Assembly: GCF_010183535.1 (NCBI RefSeq)
Contig: NC_071328.1
Span: forward strand, 4,650,001-4,714,000
Length of the DNA: 64,000 nucleotides
Reading direction: 5' to 3'
Source of the DNA: Caenorhabditis remanei
Lineage: Eukaryota; Nematoda; Chromadorea; Rhabditida; Rhabditidae
The stretch's first letter is position 1. Each line of letters starts with the position of its first letter. Made by a program: the position numbers and the translations under genes. Of this stretch, positions 45,894-57,800 are shown piece by piece. The notes beneath the pieces are model-generated. The model did not search any database. It was not told where the DNA came from and worked only from the letters and a program-made list of their open reading frames with translations.

Positions 45894-48800
45894 TCAGCAT
45901 GAGCAATGATTCAGAAGCTCTGATTGTGGTCCTTCTTCGGGGCGATACAGGTCGTAAATGCTTGAGAACTGAAAAAAAATTATAATAGATTTCAGTTTTA
46001 TGTGAAAAATTGAAGAATTTTGATTTTTTCGAAAAAATAATTTCTGGAAAATTCTTCTCGGAAAGTATTATCGCGGTACGCTTCTTACAACCGCGCTCTA
46101 CCGAAACCGAAGAAGATTGTGTGCGAAATTGAGAGAATCAGAGAAAGAGAGACATTTTTCAAGGGAATTTCGGCGGAGCGCAGTTGTAAGAACTGTGCTT
46201 TGTTTGTTTGGTACAGAATCAGCTGGATTTGAGTTCCCAAAATCTGGAATTTCCAAACTCACCAAGACATTTCGAAACCATTTCCGACAGAAATCATTCG
46301 GTTTCAAAACGGTATGGTTCCAAAACGTCTCAAATTCCCCACCTAATCCCTTACTTACCCCATTCAAATGCTCCAACGAGGGCAGAATATCCAGGAGCTC
46401 TGTATCAGCTGGATCATCGAACCACGTCGTGACGGGTACCTGAATCTCTTGTTCCAGATTTTTCATTCATCAGAAATCTCACTTACCGCATTTTCAGGAT
46501 GGAATGCATAACTGGCTGGCGAGTTGTCAATTATCAGACATTGATTCAGATTTCTTCCTAGACGACTCAAGTCTGAAAATGAAAAATTCTCTCTCAATGC
46601 TAATTATCAATTCCTAATTACTCACCTTTCACATAATTACCCTTATGGAATACACACGCTTCACGGAAGAGTCTTCCTCTGAACACCTTCTTCTTGTCCA
46701 GCAAATCGGCGACTGGATCCGCGTATTTTGCCAGCGACGCGGTGAACAGAATACACTCGAAATGTTCGCCAACTTTGGCGAGAAACTCGTCGACGTACGG
46801 TCGTTTCAGTACATAAACTTGATGCTCGACACCATCAATCTCGACGGGAATCACGAAATCTGGATTCTTCACGGGCTGAAAGTAGATAGAATTTCAGATG
46901 ACTAGATTGAGATAAGTGATGTGTGAAAAAGAGAAGAAAGAACAGCTGTTCACTTGAAAAACGTCAACACATTCCAGTTTGTTTTGAATTGAGTTCAAAA
47001 ATTTTCGACTTCGCGGTTCAAAAGATTGATGAATGGACTGGAAAAAGTTCCCTATTAGTATGGCATGTTCTCCTATCGATATAGAATTTTTAGAAGTAAG
47101 TTTTTCAGAGAAATGTTGAGTATATGACTTTTAAAATTTTGAAAAAGAGAGCTAGAAGTCGCCCATTTCAGTTATTTCCAGCTAATCTCAATATATTCTA
47201 AACTATACTTATGGTTGAAAATAATCGAATTCTCACTAATTTTCAGCCAATTTCCAGCGATTAACTCACCTTGAACGAAGAATGCACCAGTGTCTCATCA
47301 AGATCGATCACCAAACACTTTTTATTGCTATCTTGGGGTAACAATGGGGGTAGAAGTGGCTTCTCGTTGATGGTTCCCTGAACAGATTCATAGTAATTTT
47401 CAAAATTCAAAAATGAAAATTTGCAGATTTTGGGTTACACTGGAAATTCCAGCCTGGAATGATACCTTTTTACAACTCAATAATCCTAATTCCATAATTT
47501 CTAACGCCGACGGTGTCCTTCCGGGTTTCCATTCGATGAGTTCTCGATAGTTTAACCGATAGTCAAACTCGTCTTGGAACATCATATGTCTCCGTTTCAC
47601 ATTTTGGGGTTCCCGCATTGTTTCTAACAAGTAAAAAATATCAAATAATTAATGAATCGGGATGGATGAAAAACGAAACGAAAATCAGCGAAAAAGTTGT
47701 GTCGAAAAGCTTGGTTTGAACCGGTGACTTGCCCCGCTCGCCAATGAAAAAAAAGTGAGCTCCGGAAGAGAAGAGAAGGTATTACACTCACTCAAGAGAG
47801 AACTGCACTTCTTTCTTTTCTTTTTCACTTAAAGATGAAACAAAACTGTTATGATTCTCTCTGGGGGCAAAGCACACCTGAAGGGGAGCAAGGAGCTCCG
47901 CCTGTTTTGCCACTCTCTCGATTGTTTTCGAAGATGATAGAGAGAAGATGAGTTTTGCAAAGAAGAAGAATGTCGAGTGAGTTGGCGAGAGATGAAGGAC
48001 AAAGGTCGAAAAGAAGAAAAAGAAGAAGCGAGTTCAAAGGCAGAAAGCCATAAAAATTCCTCTGACGTTGTTTTAAGAGCTTTTAGGAGAGAGACGGAAG
48101 GTTGAGTGGGGGAGGAAAACTACCAGGGCGGGCTAATTAGGGAGGCTCCACACACTTTTAGAGAATCACTGGCTGAGAATTCAGGAACGTGGCGTAATGA
48201 TGCTTCCTAAAAACTTAAACACGTCTGAAAATAAGCGGTGCTCATTCGACTAGGCTCCGCCCACCATTTCAGATAACTATTGGGATTTTGGCGATAACAC
48301 ACCCTATAATGCAAAACCAATTTCTAGAAATGGGCGGAATCAAAAAAAGCCAAAAATTTTGAAAATGATGATTTTGAAACTGGAAAAGTTTATATTTCTA
48401 TCGAATTCTATTTATCTAGGCTCCGCCCACTTTTCAGCCAGATTTGAAAAATTACTAATTTTAAGTGATACCATTGCAAGTAATTACTTAATTACAGAAA
48501 TGGGCGGAGCCAGGACACGCCCACTTTAAGTTCGCAGTAATCAACAATTTAATAACCTGAACTTAACTGTATCCTTCATTGCTACTAAACGCGCCAGATC
48601 TTTCAAGGCTATTTTATATGATTCCAGTATTACTCAAAATCGCTGAAAAACAATTGTTCAAAAACTCACAATCGAATCATTGGCAATCTTCTCATACGTT
48701 GTCACTCCATCACCAGCTGGGCCAATCGGCTGACCATTCTGATTTGTCGCCGGTAGTCCTGTCACCGTTCCGTCACGATGCACCTAGAAAATGGAATCTG

Positions 48801-51800
48801 GAATTGCGGGATTCAGAGACAGGAAAGGATACCTGTGTGATAAGCTGAATTGGGGGTCCCGCATTCGTCGGTGTCGACGGTCTTCCATTCTGATGATTGT
48901 TGTTGGTACTGTTCGTTCGCTGGTTTGATTGTATTTTCTCTGCAAAATCAGTTGGTTTTTCATCTTTTTCATCTTTTTCGATCCACCGGAAACATGGATG
49001 CTCCTATCATTTTTATGTGTTTTATGTGATCAATGAGCATGAGTTTGGAAGGGAAACAAATCCCACCAGCTGTCTATCTCTTCTTCTTCCAAAAACTCTT
49101 CATTTCAACTCCCACAACTTGAAGAAACCCGCAGGAAACTTCGTATGAATCAAAGTTCGAGTTCTTTGGATGGGTCCCAGGCACACCGAGTGGCACCATC
49201 TGTTTCGGAAATCACAAAAAAGAGAGATGAAAAACTGCGTTTTCATCTTTCCAGTGCGGGGGTTCTCGGAGTAATTTGAGAATATGAGGAAAAGATGATA
49301 TTTTGTGGGAAGACGAGGAGGGAGATTATGAAATGGGATGATTTTTTGAAGAGTTTTCTGTCTCTCTGGTCAAAGTTTTCGACTTTTTGACTACGGGGAA
49401 TGAAGTGAAATGAGTGATGGAGTAGTGAAAGTGACCGGTCAAACATTGATGATATAGAGTTCAGGGAAATCCTGTCTGCTGGAAAGAGTTGGGTGGGTAT
49501 AGGGGGTCGATTCAAAAGGATTAGAAGAGTTCTACAGACTGAAAGTGAAGGAGAAAAAAGAGTTTCGGAATGAGAAGATAAGGCAAAGAGCTGAATTGTC
49601 AAGTTTCCGGATTTACAGTATTCTATTAGCACGGCGCGCTTCTAACAACCGCGCTCTACCGAAAACGAAGAAAATTGTGCCGAGATAATGAATACAGGAA
49701 ACTGATCTTCTGCTGAAGATTTCTAGTGAATTTTTTCGATGAAAGCTCTCCCAAAATTGCGATTTTTCAATTTCGAAATCTAAAAAAGTTCGATTTTCAG
49801 CAAAAAAATGAAAACCGAATGTTCTTTTTTTGCTATTAGCTGGACACATTTCTTACAACTGCGCTCCACCGAAATACCTTCGAAAAATGTCTCTTTTTCT
49901 CCGAGTCTCTCAACTTCGCACACAAATTTCTTCGGTTTCGGTAGAGCGCGGTTGTAAGATGCGTGCCGTGCTAATAATAAAAGTCCGAAAATTATCTGAA
50001 ATTTCGATTTTTCAAGATTGGGACAATCTTTCATAAGTTATTCAGTTTCAGACATTTTCTTCATAATTAAAACTTCCAGTCACTTTTCCCGTCTAAACCT
50101 CTCTTAACTATTCTCTCTCCTTTCCTTTAAATCCCATCAAATTTCCACTGTTTCATGTCTGTGCAAACATTGCGCAAGTTCAAAAATTCTGTGCGCGTGA
50201 GCCCATCACCTCTCCTCATCAAAATTGTGGTTGTGACACATTGCCTGAGGCGGCGGGGTGATGGGAGGAGGAGGAACGAGTAAGGAGACCGATTATTCGC
50301 AAATAAATCAAAACCAGCTGCCCTCACTTTTTTTTTCAAAAATCTCTTTTTTCGGCACCCCGGCTGAACTCACTTTGCCGTCTTTCGACAAGTTGAGCCG
50401 CCGCGTTCGTGAATCGGAAAATATTGACTTTTTGATAGTAATGGGAATGGTATGGACACAAATCAATGGTAGTTTTGATAGAAATATGATGAAGAAAAGA
50501 TCATTTGTGGGTGGATGAGACGAGGCGGATTTCCGAATGATTGGAAGATTTTTGATGGAAAAGAGGGAAAACGAGAATCAGAGAGGATAGGAGTGAGTGT
50601 AATAACTGGAACATCAGAGGAATGAGAAAAACATTTTTTCGAGGAGGGGGGAGTGAAGTGAGGCGATCAAAATAATTGTTTTGCGGGTGACTGAAAGAAC
50701 CTCGAGATGTTGGAAGTTCGACAAAATATTTGCCCTTGAAATGTTCATTTTTCATGTGATTTTCAGAGAAAAACAGCTGAAGGACGTTTTGAAACTTTGA
50801 AACCAAATTTTTGCGGTTAACATGAGATCAAAAGTTTCAAAATGTGTTGGTTTTGGTATTCCTGGTTTCAAAACGTTTTTTTCAGGCAACTATTAGCACG
50901 GCACGCTTTTTACAAACGCGCTCTGCCGAAACCGAAGAATTTTGCGTGAGAAATTGCGAGACTCAGAGAAAAATAGACATTTGTCAAGGGCGTTTCGGTG
51001 GAGCGCAGTTGCAAGAACTGTGCCGAGCTAATAGAAGAGCTACAAAAAAGATATAAACTACAAAAATGTGCTCCGGGACACTTCGAAACTGACCGTTTTG
51101 TAACTATTCCATCCCGTAACTTTAGTCTCTAAAAGTTGCGAGATGACATAATTTCGAAACGATCAATTTACAAGTTTCAGATTCCAAAAAACTTCTTTTT
51201 TTTCGAGAATTACAGAAAAAACAACTCACCGATCTCTCTGGGCGGTGTGACACAGCAGAAGAGCGTCTGAAAACAGCGCGCCCATCTCGGTTTCCTTCTT
51301 GCAGTTGATCGTTTCTTCTCATTTGATGCTGAAACTTGGATAGTCATTAGTCATTTTTAATTTCAGATTTTTGTATAATTCAAATCTCATCCCAAAAACA
51401 ACACATTTCCAGTTTTCTTACCACTTGCTGGAAAAGGATTCAACGGAGTGATTGCTGACGTGGCACCATTCTCATCATCTCTTCGTGATGATCCACCCCA
51501 CACCACATTCTTTGGATTACCGTCTTCCCGTTGTTTCACACCACCGTTTTTCTCGTCTTTTGACAGTTTTGCACGTGGCATTGCTGGCACGTTACGGTAG
51601 ATTCCCACTGGTGGACTCATCACAGATTCTGGAGTGTTCTGTGGAAACGGTGGGTACCGTACTACTCCATTCCCGTTTTGGGCAGTTGAAGTAGACGGAA
51701 ATCCATTCATTGTAGGCCTTCCAGGCGTTTGTTTCATTCGACTAATCTGCCGTTGCGATGGAAATTGAATATTGTGTCGACTGTAATAGCAGGTGATCCC

Positions 51801-54800
51801 TGATTTCTCGTCTTCTGATTTACTCCAATAATCCAGACTATTTATTCCATTTTTCGGTTGTATCGGTTGTAAGGGGGCGGAGCCTTTCCGCACACCATCT
51901 TTCAACATGGAAGGACCGACAGGTGTACGTGGTGGGGGCACAATCGACGAGTAGACGACGGCGGATCGAGTCGATTCAGCGTAGGTCATCCGAAGAGGAG
52001 AAGGCGTGAGAAGAAGAAGAGAAGGATCGAGGAGAGATGGACTTCTTGAAAGTTTAGAAAATGTTGAGATTGTGGACGGAAAATCGAGAAGAGAAAATGA
52101 AAACGAAAAGGTCAGAAAGGAAGAGGGAGTTGGCATTATACAAGATTATAGATAAAGTAAATTCGGCAGAAAATGAACAAAAATGGCATTTCAGACAATA
52201 AGATTTCAGAAAAAAATGTCATGGGGTGCTGGAAAATCTTCCGAAAATTAGATGTATAGAAGATTTCACTGGCATTATCGTAACTTTATTCAGAAAAGGG
52301 AGTCCGATACAAACGATATCTCAAATTGAAGATTTTGATATCGTCTATAAAATGATCGAGTTGAGAATTCTCAAAATTCTGAAGCATCTAGGATACATGA
52401 CTTCTGACCCAGAGATTCTTCAATTTTAAGAATCCCAAATTAACTACTATCATAACCACATAGATTAGTTCCATGAGAGTTCCAGATTATAATCAAGATG
52501 GGAGTTAAAATTTCAGAAGACTGAAAACTGTGGGATTTCCAGATTACAGTATTCCAGTTATAGCAACAAAAACATTTGACAGTTTTCCTACAAAATACAT
52601 TATTTGTGAACAATTGAGCAAATGAAATGAACAGAATAACAAGTAGCTCTACAACCAGTTATTCAATGAATGGTATTTGACTCGTAGTCTCAAAAAATAG
52701 ACTGTGTTTTGAGTGAGAACAAATCTGTTCATTCCAAAACTGATTCCTCTATTTGCTCATAAGAGGAGGGGGGAAACCCAAAATGTATCCAATTTCAATT
52801 GGTTTGTGTCTCTCACTCTCTTTCATGCCATTTTCAAAGGTGAAAAGAGTGCAGAGAACACAATGTTTGGGAAAGAAAAGAAAGGAACAACTCGCTTCGA
52901 GGAGAAACACAAAAATTATTCGAGGGCAGAGGTGAAGTGCTTGTTGAAATGAGAGCGAAACTACTCTATGTGTTTCTTTTGCTCCTATCATCTGTGCTCC
53001 CAGAAAGAGTCAGGTTATCGCAGAGAACGCGGCGGCGGCGACGGTGGCGCCCTCCTCCCAACCCATCCGCTGCCAAAATGTGCAAGAGTGCTTGACAAAG
53101 AGCAAATAAGCGGTGCCGCGTGTGGGGCGCGAGACGTGTGTCTTTCCGTATATATGTGTGTGTGTGAGCCATAAGTAATATAAACTTGCTCTCTCTCTCC
53201 TTCCTCACCGATTAGTGGCGTCTTTCATGGAGAGCGCGGAAAAGAGCGGTAGGTCGGGCGGCGGGAGTTTTGGCAATGTGCCAATCACCTTGAGTTCTCA
53301 CTCTTTTCCTCTTCGCCATGCTCCAAAGAGCTCGAAGGGATATAAAAATAGATCGGACGCAAAGACGTCAATCATCATAATAAGTGTATGTACCACACCA
53401 AGAAAGGACTCGATCGGGGAGCTTAAAAAAGAAAGAAGAATAAGGAGCCATGTGCTCTCTCACGGCGACTTTCACGCTTCAACCGATTCTGATGGCCTTT
53501 TCGCCTAAAAGGAAGGAAGAAATAGGTTGAAGGTCACCGACCCTTTTTAGGGATTGAATAATTCACAATATGAATTTTCCTCCTTTTATGAAGACGTGGG
53601 AGGTTATTCAATTGGAACCGAACAGCCCGTTACCACGGTGATATGGAGAATTAGGAATGAAGTTATAGAAAAGTCTAGACTCTCCTTGTGACTTTTCGGG
53701 GTGTCACACTTTTTCTCAAAGAAAAAAAACAGAGATTCCAGCAAGAGTGAGATCCAAAAAAGCGATAAAACATACTGAGATTTCTCTTTTATGCTTCTTG
53801 GCATACGCCTTCTGCTCCTTCCCAAAAAAGGAAAACAACAAAAACACTTTTCGCCTATTGTTGTCTGAACACTTTGTTGGAAGAAAAAAGATGTGGGAGG
53901 AACCTTTTTATGCTCGACAATTTAATTTCCCTAATTGTTCCACGTTGAAAAGAGAAAAAAATGGGTCGAAAAAGGGGAGCAGACAGACGAAAAAACAATA
54001 TTTGTTGATGTTTGACAACGACGGAAATGGTGGCGAAAATAGATTATAGATCAGAGATATATATTATTTCAGAAGGGAATCTATAAATATTTGGATACTG
54101 ATTTCTAATTTTTTGGTGTTTGGTGAGAAAAACACAGGTGGGAGCAGGATTTGGTGTGGATTTACGACTTAATTCGGCACCTGGAACACTTTTTTCGAAA
54201 GTTTGGAATCCAAACAAGATTGAAATGTAAAATGTCTAATTTCCATTTTAAAACGTCTCGGTTTCAAATCGTCTGGTTTAAAAACGTCCTATTGGCTCAG
54301 CACAGTTCTTACAACTGCGCTCCGCCGATATCCTTGAGAAGTGTCTCATTTTCTCTGAGTCTCTCAATTTCGCACACAATTTCCGACGGTTTCGGTAAAG
54401 CGCGCTTGTAATAAGCATGCCGTTCTAATAGAAAACCTCCGAAATTCATCTTCTGATGTCAGAAGACGTTGAGAACAAGAAGAAAAAGAAGAAAACGAGT
54501 GTGACAGAGCGAAGCCGTGAGAAGTGAAATCGGAACCTTTTTGGGACAACGGCACACACACACGAATTGCTGTGGTAAACAAAAAATAGTTGTGTTGTCT
54601 GCGAGCCCTGGTGAAGGTCTCCATATAATGATGAGTCCAAAAAATGACGGACTGATGGACGGCATCACAGAAAAAGGAAGAAGAAAAGGAAGAAGGATGA
54701 TGATGAAGATGAAAAAGTAGCGGAGAAACGAGACAGATGAAGAACAAAACAACCGGGGCGGCGGTGTGTTGTGTTGTTGAGAAAAAAAAGAGCCTTGTGC

Positions 54801-57800
54801 CCATCAGATGTAGGAGGAAGAAGAAGGGGGAGCCGTCCAGGATGACTGAGAGAAAAAATACTGTGTCAGAGGAAGAGAGAATTGAAAGAGAGAAGGAAAA
54901 GGGACTCTCTCCGTTTGACACTGCTCTCAATTTCTCGCTTTTTTCATGTTGAACCGAATAAGGAACACGTTGTGTGAGAACACTTGAAGAGAGCGAATTC
55001 TTGAAATTGGGTGCGGGTTTAAGTGATTTTGAGTGACATCGAATGAATGTTCCGAGGAACAGGTTGTCAAAATGGAAGGATTAGAAATTCTAATTTAGAA
55101 TAGAATAAAAGTGATCTTCGTTCGAATGTTTTTCAGATGAAAGGGCATTGAGTTAGGTACAGAAATAGGTGGTTAACTGGAATCGTCGGAATAGTTGAGG
55201 CCAAAATCAATCAATGTCAGCTATCCAGAGCTGATAGATCAAATCCCTAGATACTGAAAACGTAACTGAGCTCAAAATCCGTCCCTAAAGATTTAAACAA
55301 TTCTAGCAAAGCTCTTTCCTATTCCTTTACAGCCTCTGCTTAAATCTGCTAAAATTTCAAAAATTCAGAACATAAGCTCACCCGCTTCTTTTGGTTTTTA
55401 CTAGCGACTCCAGCTCAGATTTCCCATTTCAATCCCTAACAAGTCAAAAATGATAACTTCAAAGGTACTACTTGAAAATTCTGAAGTGTCTCCGTGAGTC
55501 TGACAAATAATCCGTAGAAAAACGAAAAAAAAACCAACTTGTTTGGCTAAGACTAAAACGAGGAAGTTGTTAACCCAACCGCAATTATCCCCTTTCTTGC
55601 ATTCTACAAACATTTTCCTCTCTGAAACGGAAGGAAGTCGTACATCATCTCAACACAGCCGTTGGAACTCCCACGGAGCCAGGGGACACGGACCAGTACC
55701 AAACTTGCTCAATTACTCAGAGGACAAAGACCTTTTTTTCTTCTAAATAAGAATAAGAAGGACACGACAAGCAAGAAGAGGTGATCAAATTAGAGAAAGG
55801 AAAAAAACCTTTTTGCGATGAGTTCTGTAAGAGCTCAATGTTCTTTTCCGAGGAGAAAAGATTCACGAAGCGAAGAGAAGACGTCTGAAGTACCATTCGA
55901 AGGGGGTGGGAGGAACAAAGAATTCCGAAAAGAATAAGCAAAGAGACACGGAACAGGAGAGGTGCTAACTGGTGAATAATGGAACGGAAAAAGTAGAAAA
56001 AGACGAATTCCATTGGAGAGAAGTGACGACAGCGGGGGGCAACAATGGATACAAATGTTCAGGAGAACAAGGAGGTTTGCTGAAATTTCCAGATCGATAC
56101 GAAATGACGGGTCTGGCGAAATCTTTGCAGGATGAGAGTAAGAATCAGCTGTTCAATCACACAAAGCATTTTGTTACAAGTGGGATTTCATAAGGATTTT
56201 TTAGTCATAGGCTCCGCCCACTTTTGTTCAAAATTTTCAACATGAAGCAGAATCATCAAGGCTAAGTTTTGCAGAAAGATCCCTTACTGGAATTCGCTGA
56301 GTAGCGACTCATCTAACCATAACTAGAGCAGAATACTTCAAATTAGGTTATCTAATTCAGGTCTACCGTGATTTCATTGGGTAGCAGCGACTCATCTAAT
56401 GATTATCTGATCATCAGAAAACTTCAGAATCGTTAAATCTCCAGAACCTACAATCCACCCTCCTCCAATGACTCAAAGAACCCCTCATGAAATACCAATG
56501 GAACAAAGATTTTCTTCCAAACGAAAGAACAGTTGGTGTGAACCCAAAATTCTTCTGTTTTTCCTCTTTAAAACAATCCGTACAACTTCATCGAGTGCAC
56601 TCCCCAAACGTCTCAAGCAGACAGTTGGTCCTTGGTAATCAATTATCAAAAAGCCCATTGGATGAGCACATTGAAAAAAAGAAGCATTTTCAAGGCTACT
56701 GATATGTCGGACAAGACAGCTGTCAACTCAGAAAGGGTGTCTGCGGAGACGGCACATGTCATCCCTTTTCATCATGAAGGAGTCTTCAAGTTGCTTCCTC
56801 TGCTCAGAGAGGATCTCTGTCCCCTCGTGGACTTCCAAAAAGAAGAAAAAGAAGAGAATCATGACTAGATTACCAGTGGTTATTTCCGTTTGTTCAACCA
56901 ACATTATGATCGTGTAGAGAGAGGAAATCGGCCAGATGTTCGTTCATTTCCAATGAGAACAACATTTCGAAAAACGAGAGAAAAGACATGTGACCCGAAA
57001 AATTGAAAGTGTGCGTTATTTTATGAAAAGAATTCTTTTCGAATTCTGAGAGATCCGAGAATCAGAGATCGTTGAGAAGAAGAGACGAGGAAAAGGAGGC
57101 AATGAATAGGGAAAAAGGGCAAAAACACACACAGAGTAAGAATTAGTGAGTTTGTGCCTCTTTTTAATATAAAAACCAAGAAAGATTCCCTTCTCATGTG
57201 AGTTTATTCATTGGGAATTGAATAACCTAGAGTCTAGGGATGGGTAGATTTGAGTCTCTATGCCCCTAATTCGATGATTTGGGCAAATTTGTGAAAGGAA
57301 AATCGTTTTACCGTGAACAAAAAAACTGTTTTGCAGTATGTAGGTGTTTTCCAAATCTGCAAATATAACGACCTCGCCGTTAGATTTTCCAGATTTTGTC
57401 GTGTGACAAAAAAGGAGGAGTCTGATATACTATGAGGAGTCTGATATACTATACCACGTGACTCGACTAGTTTCAGCACCCGGCACATTGCCAAAAATGG
57501 AAATTCCGAACTTGAATTCTACAAATTTGGAGAAAACAGAATGGGCTTTCCGTTTCGTTCTTGGATTCTGCAGTATACCAGAAAGTAGGATTGCTCGTTC
57601 ATCGAAATTGAGGCAAGTCAAGAAGTTCTGGACCGAATCAATTCAAGATAGAAGATGTACTGAGAGAGTACCGCCTTTTCTAGATGATACATGATGCTGA
57701 AAAATCGGCAGATGAGATTACAGTGTATCACGAAAATGTGATCTTCAGAGAAAGTACAAATCGGTTAGTTTTCTTAATTATCAATTTGACCTTTCTGAAG

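Noticed and set aside
52226..52429. 67-codon plus-strand ORF resembling an F-box-associated tail
   Set aside because: Similarity is only an impression of hydrophobic pattern; too short and isolated to call even a pseudogene.
54364..54930. 188-codon minus-strand ORF in the scpl-1 intron
   Set aside because: Overlaps a MITE at one end and polypurine DNA elsewhere; no domain and no splice phase compatible with scpl-1 exons.
57458..57694. 78-codon plus-strand ORF in scpl-1 intron
   Set aside because: Reasonable composition, but no start context, no splice sites and no recognisable homologue; kept only as a note.
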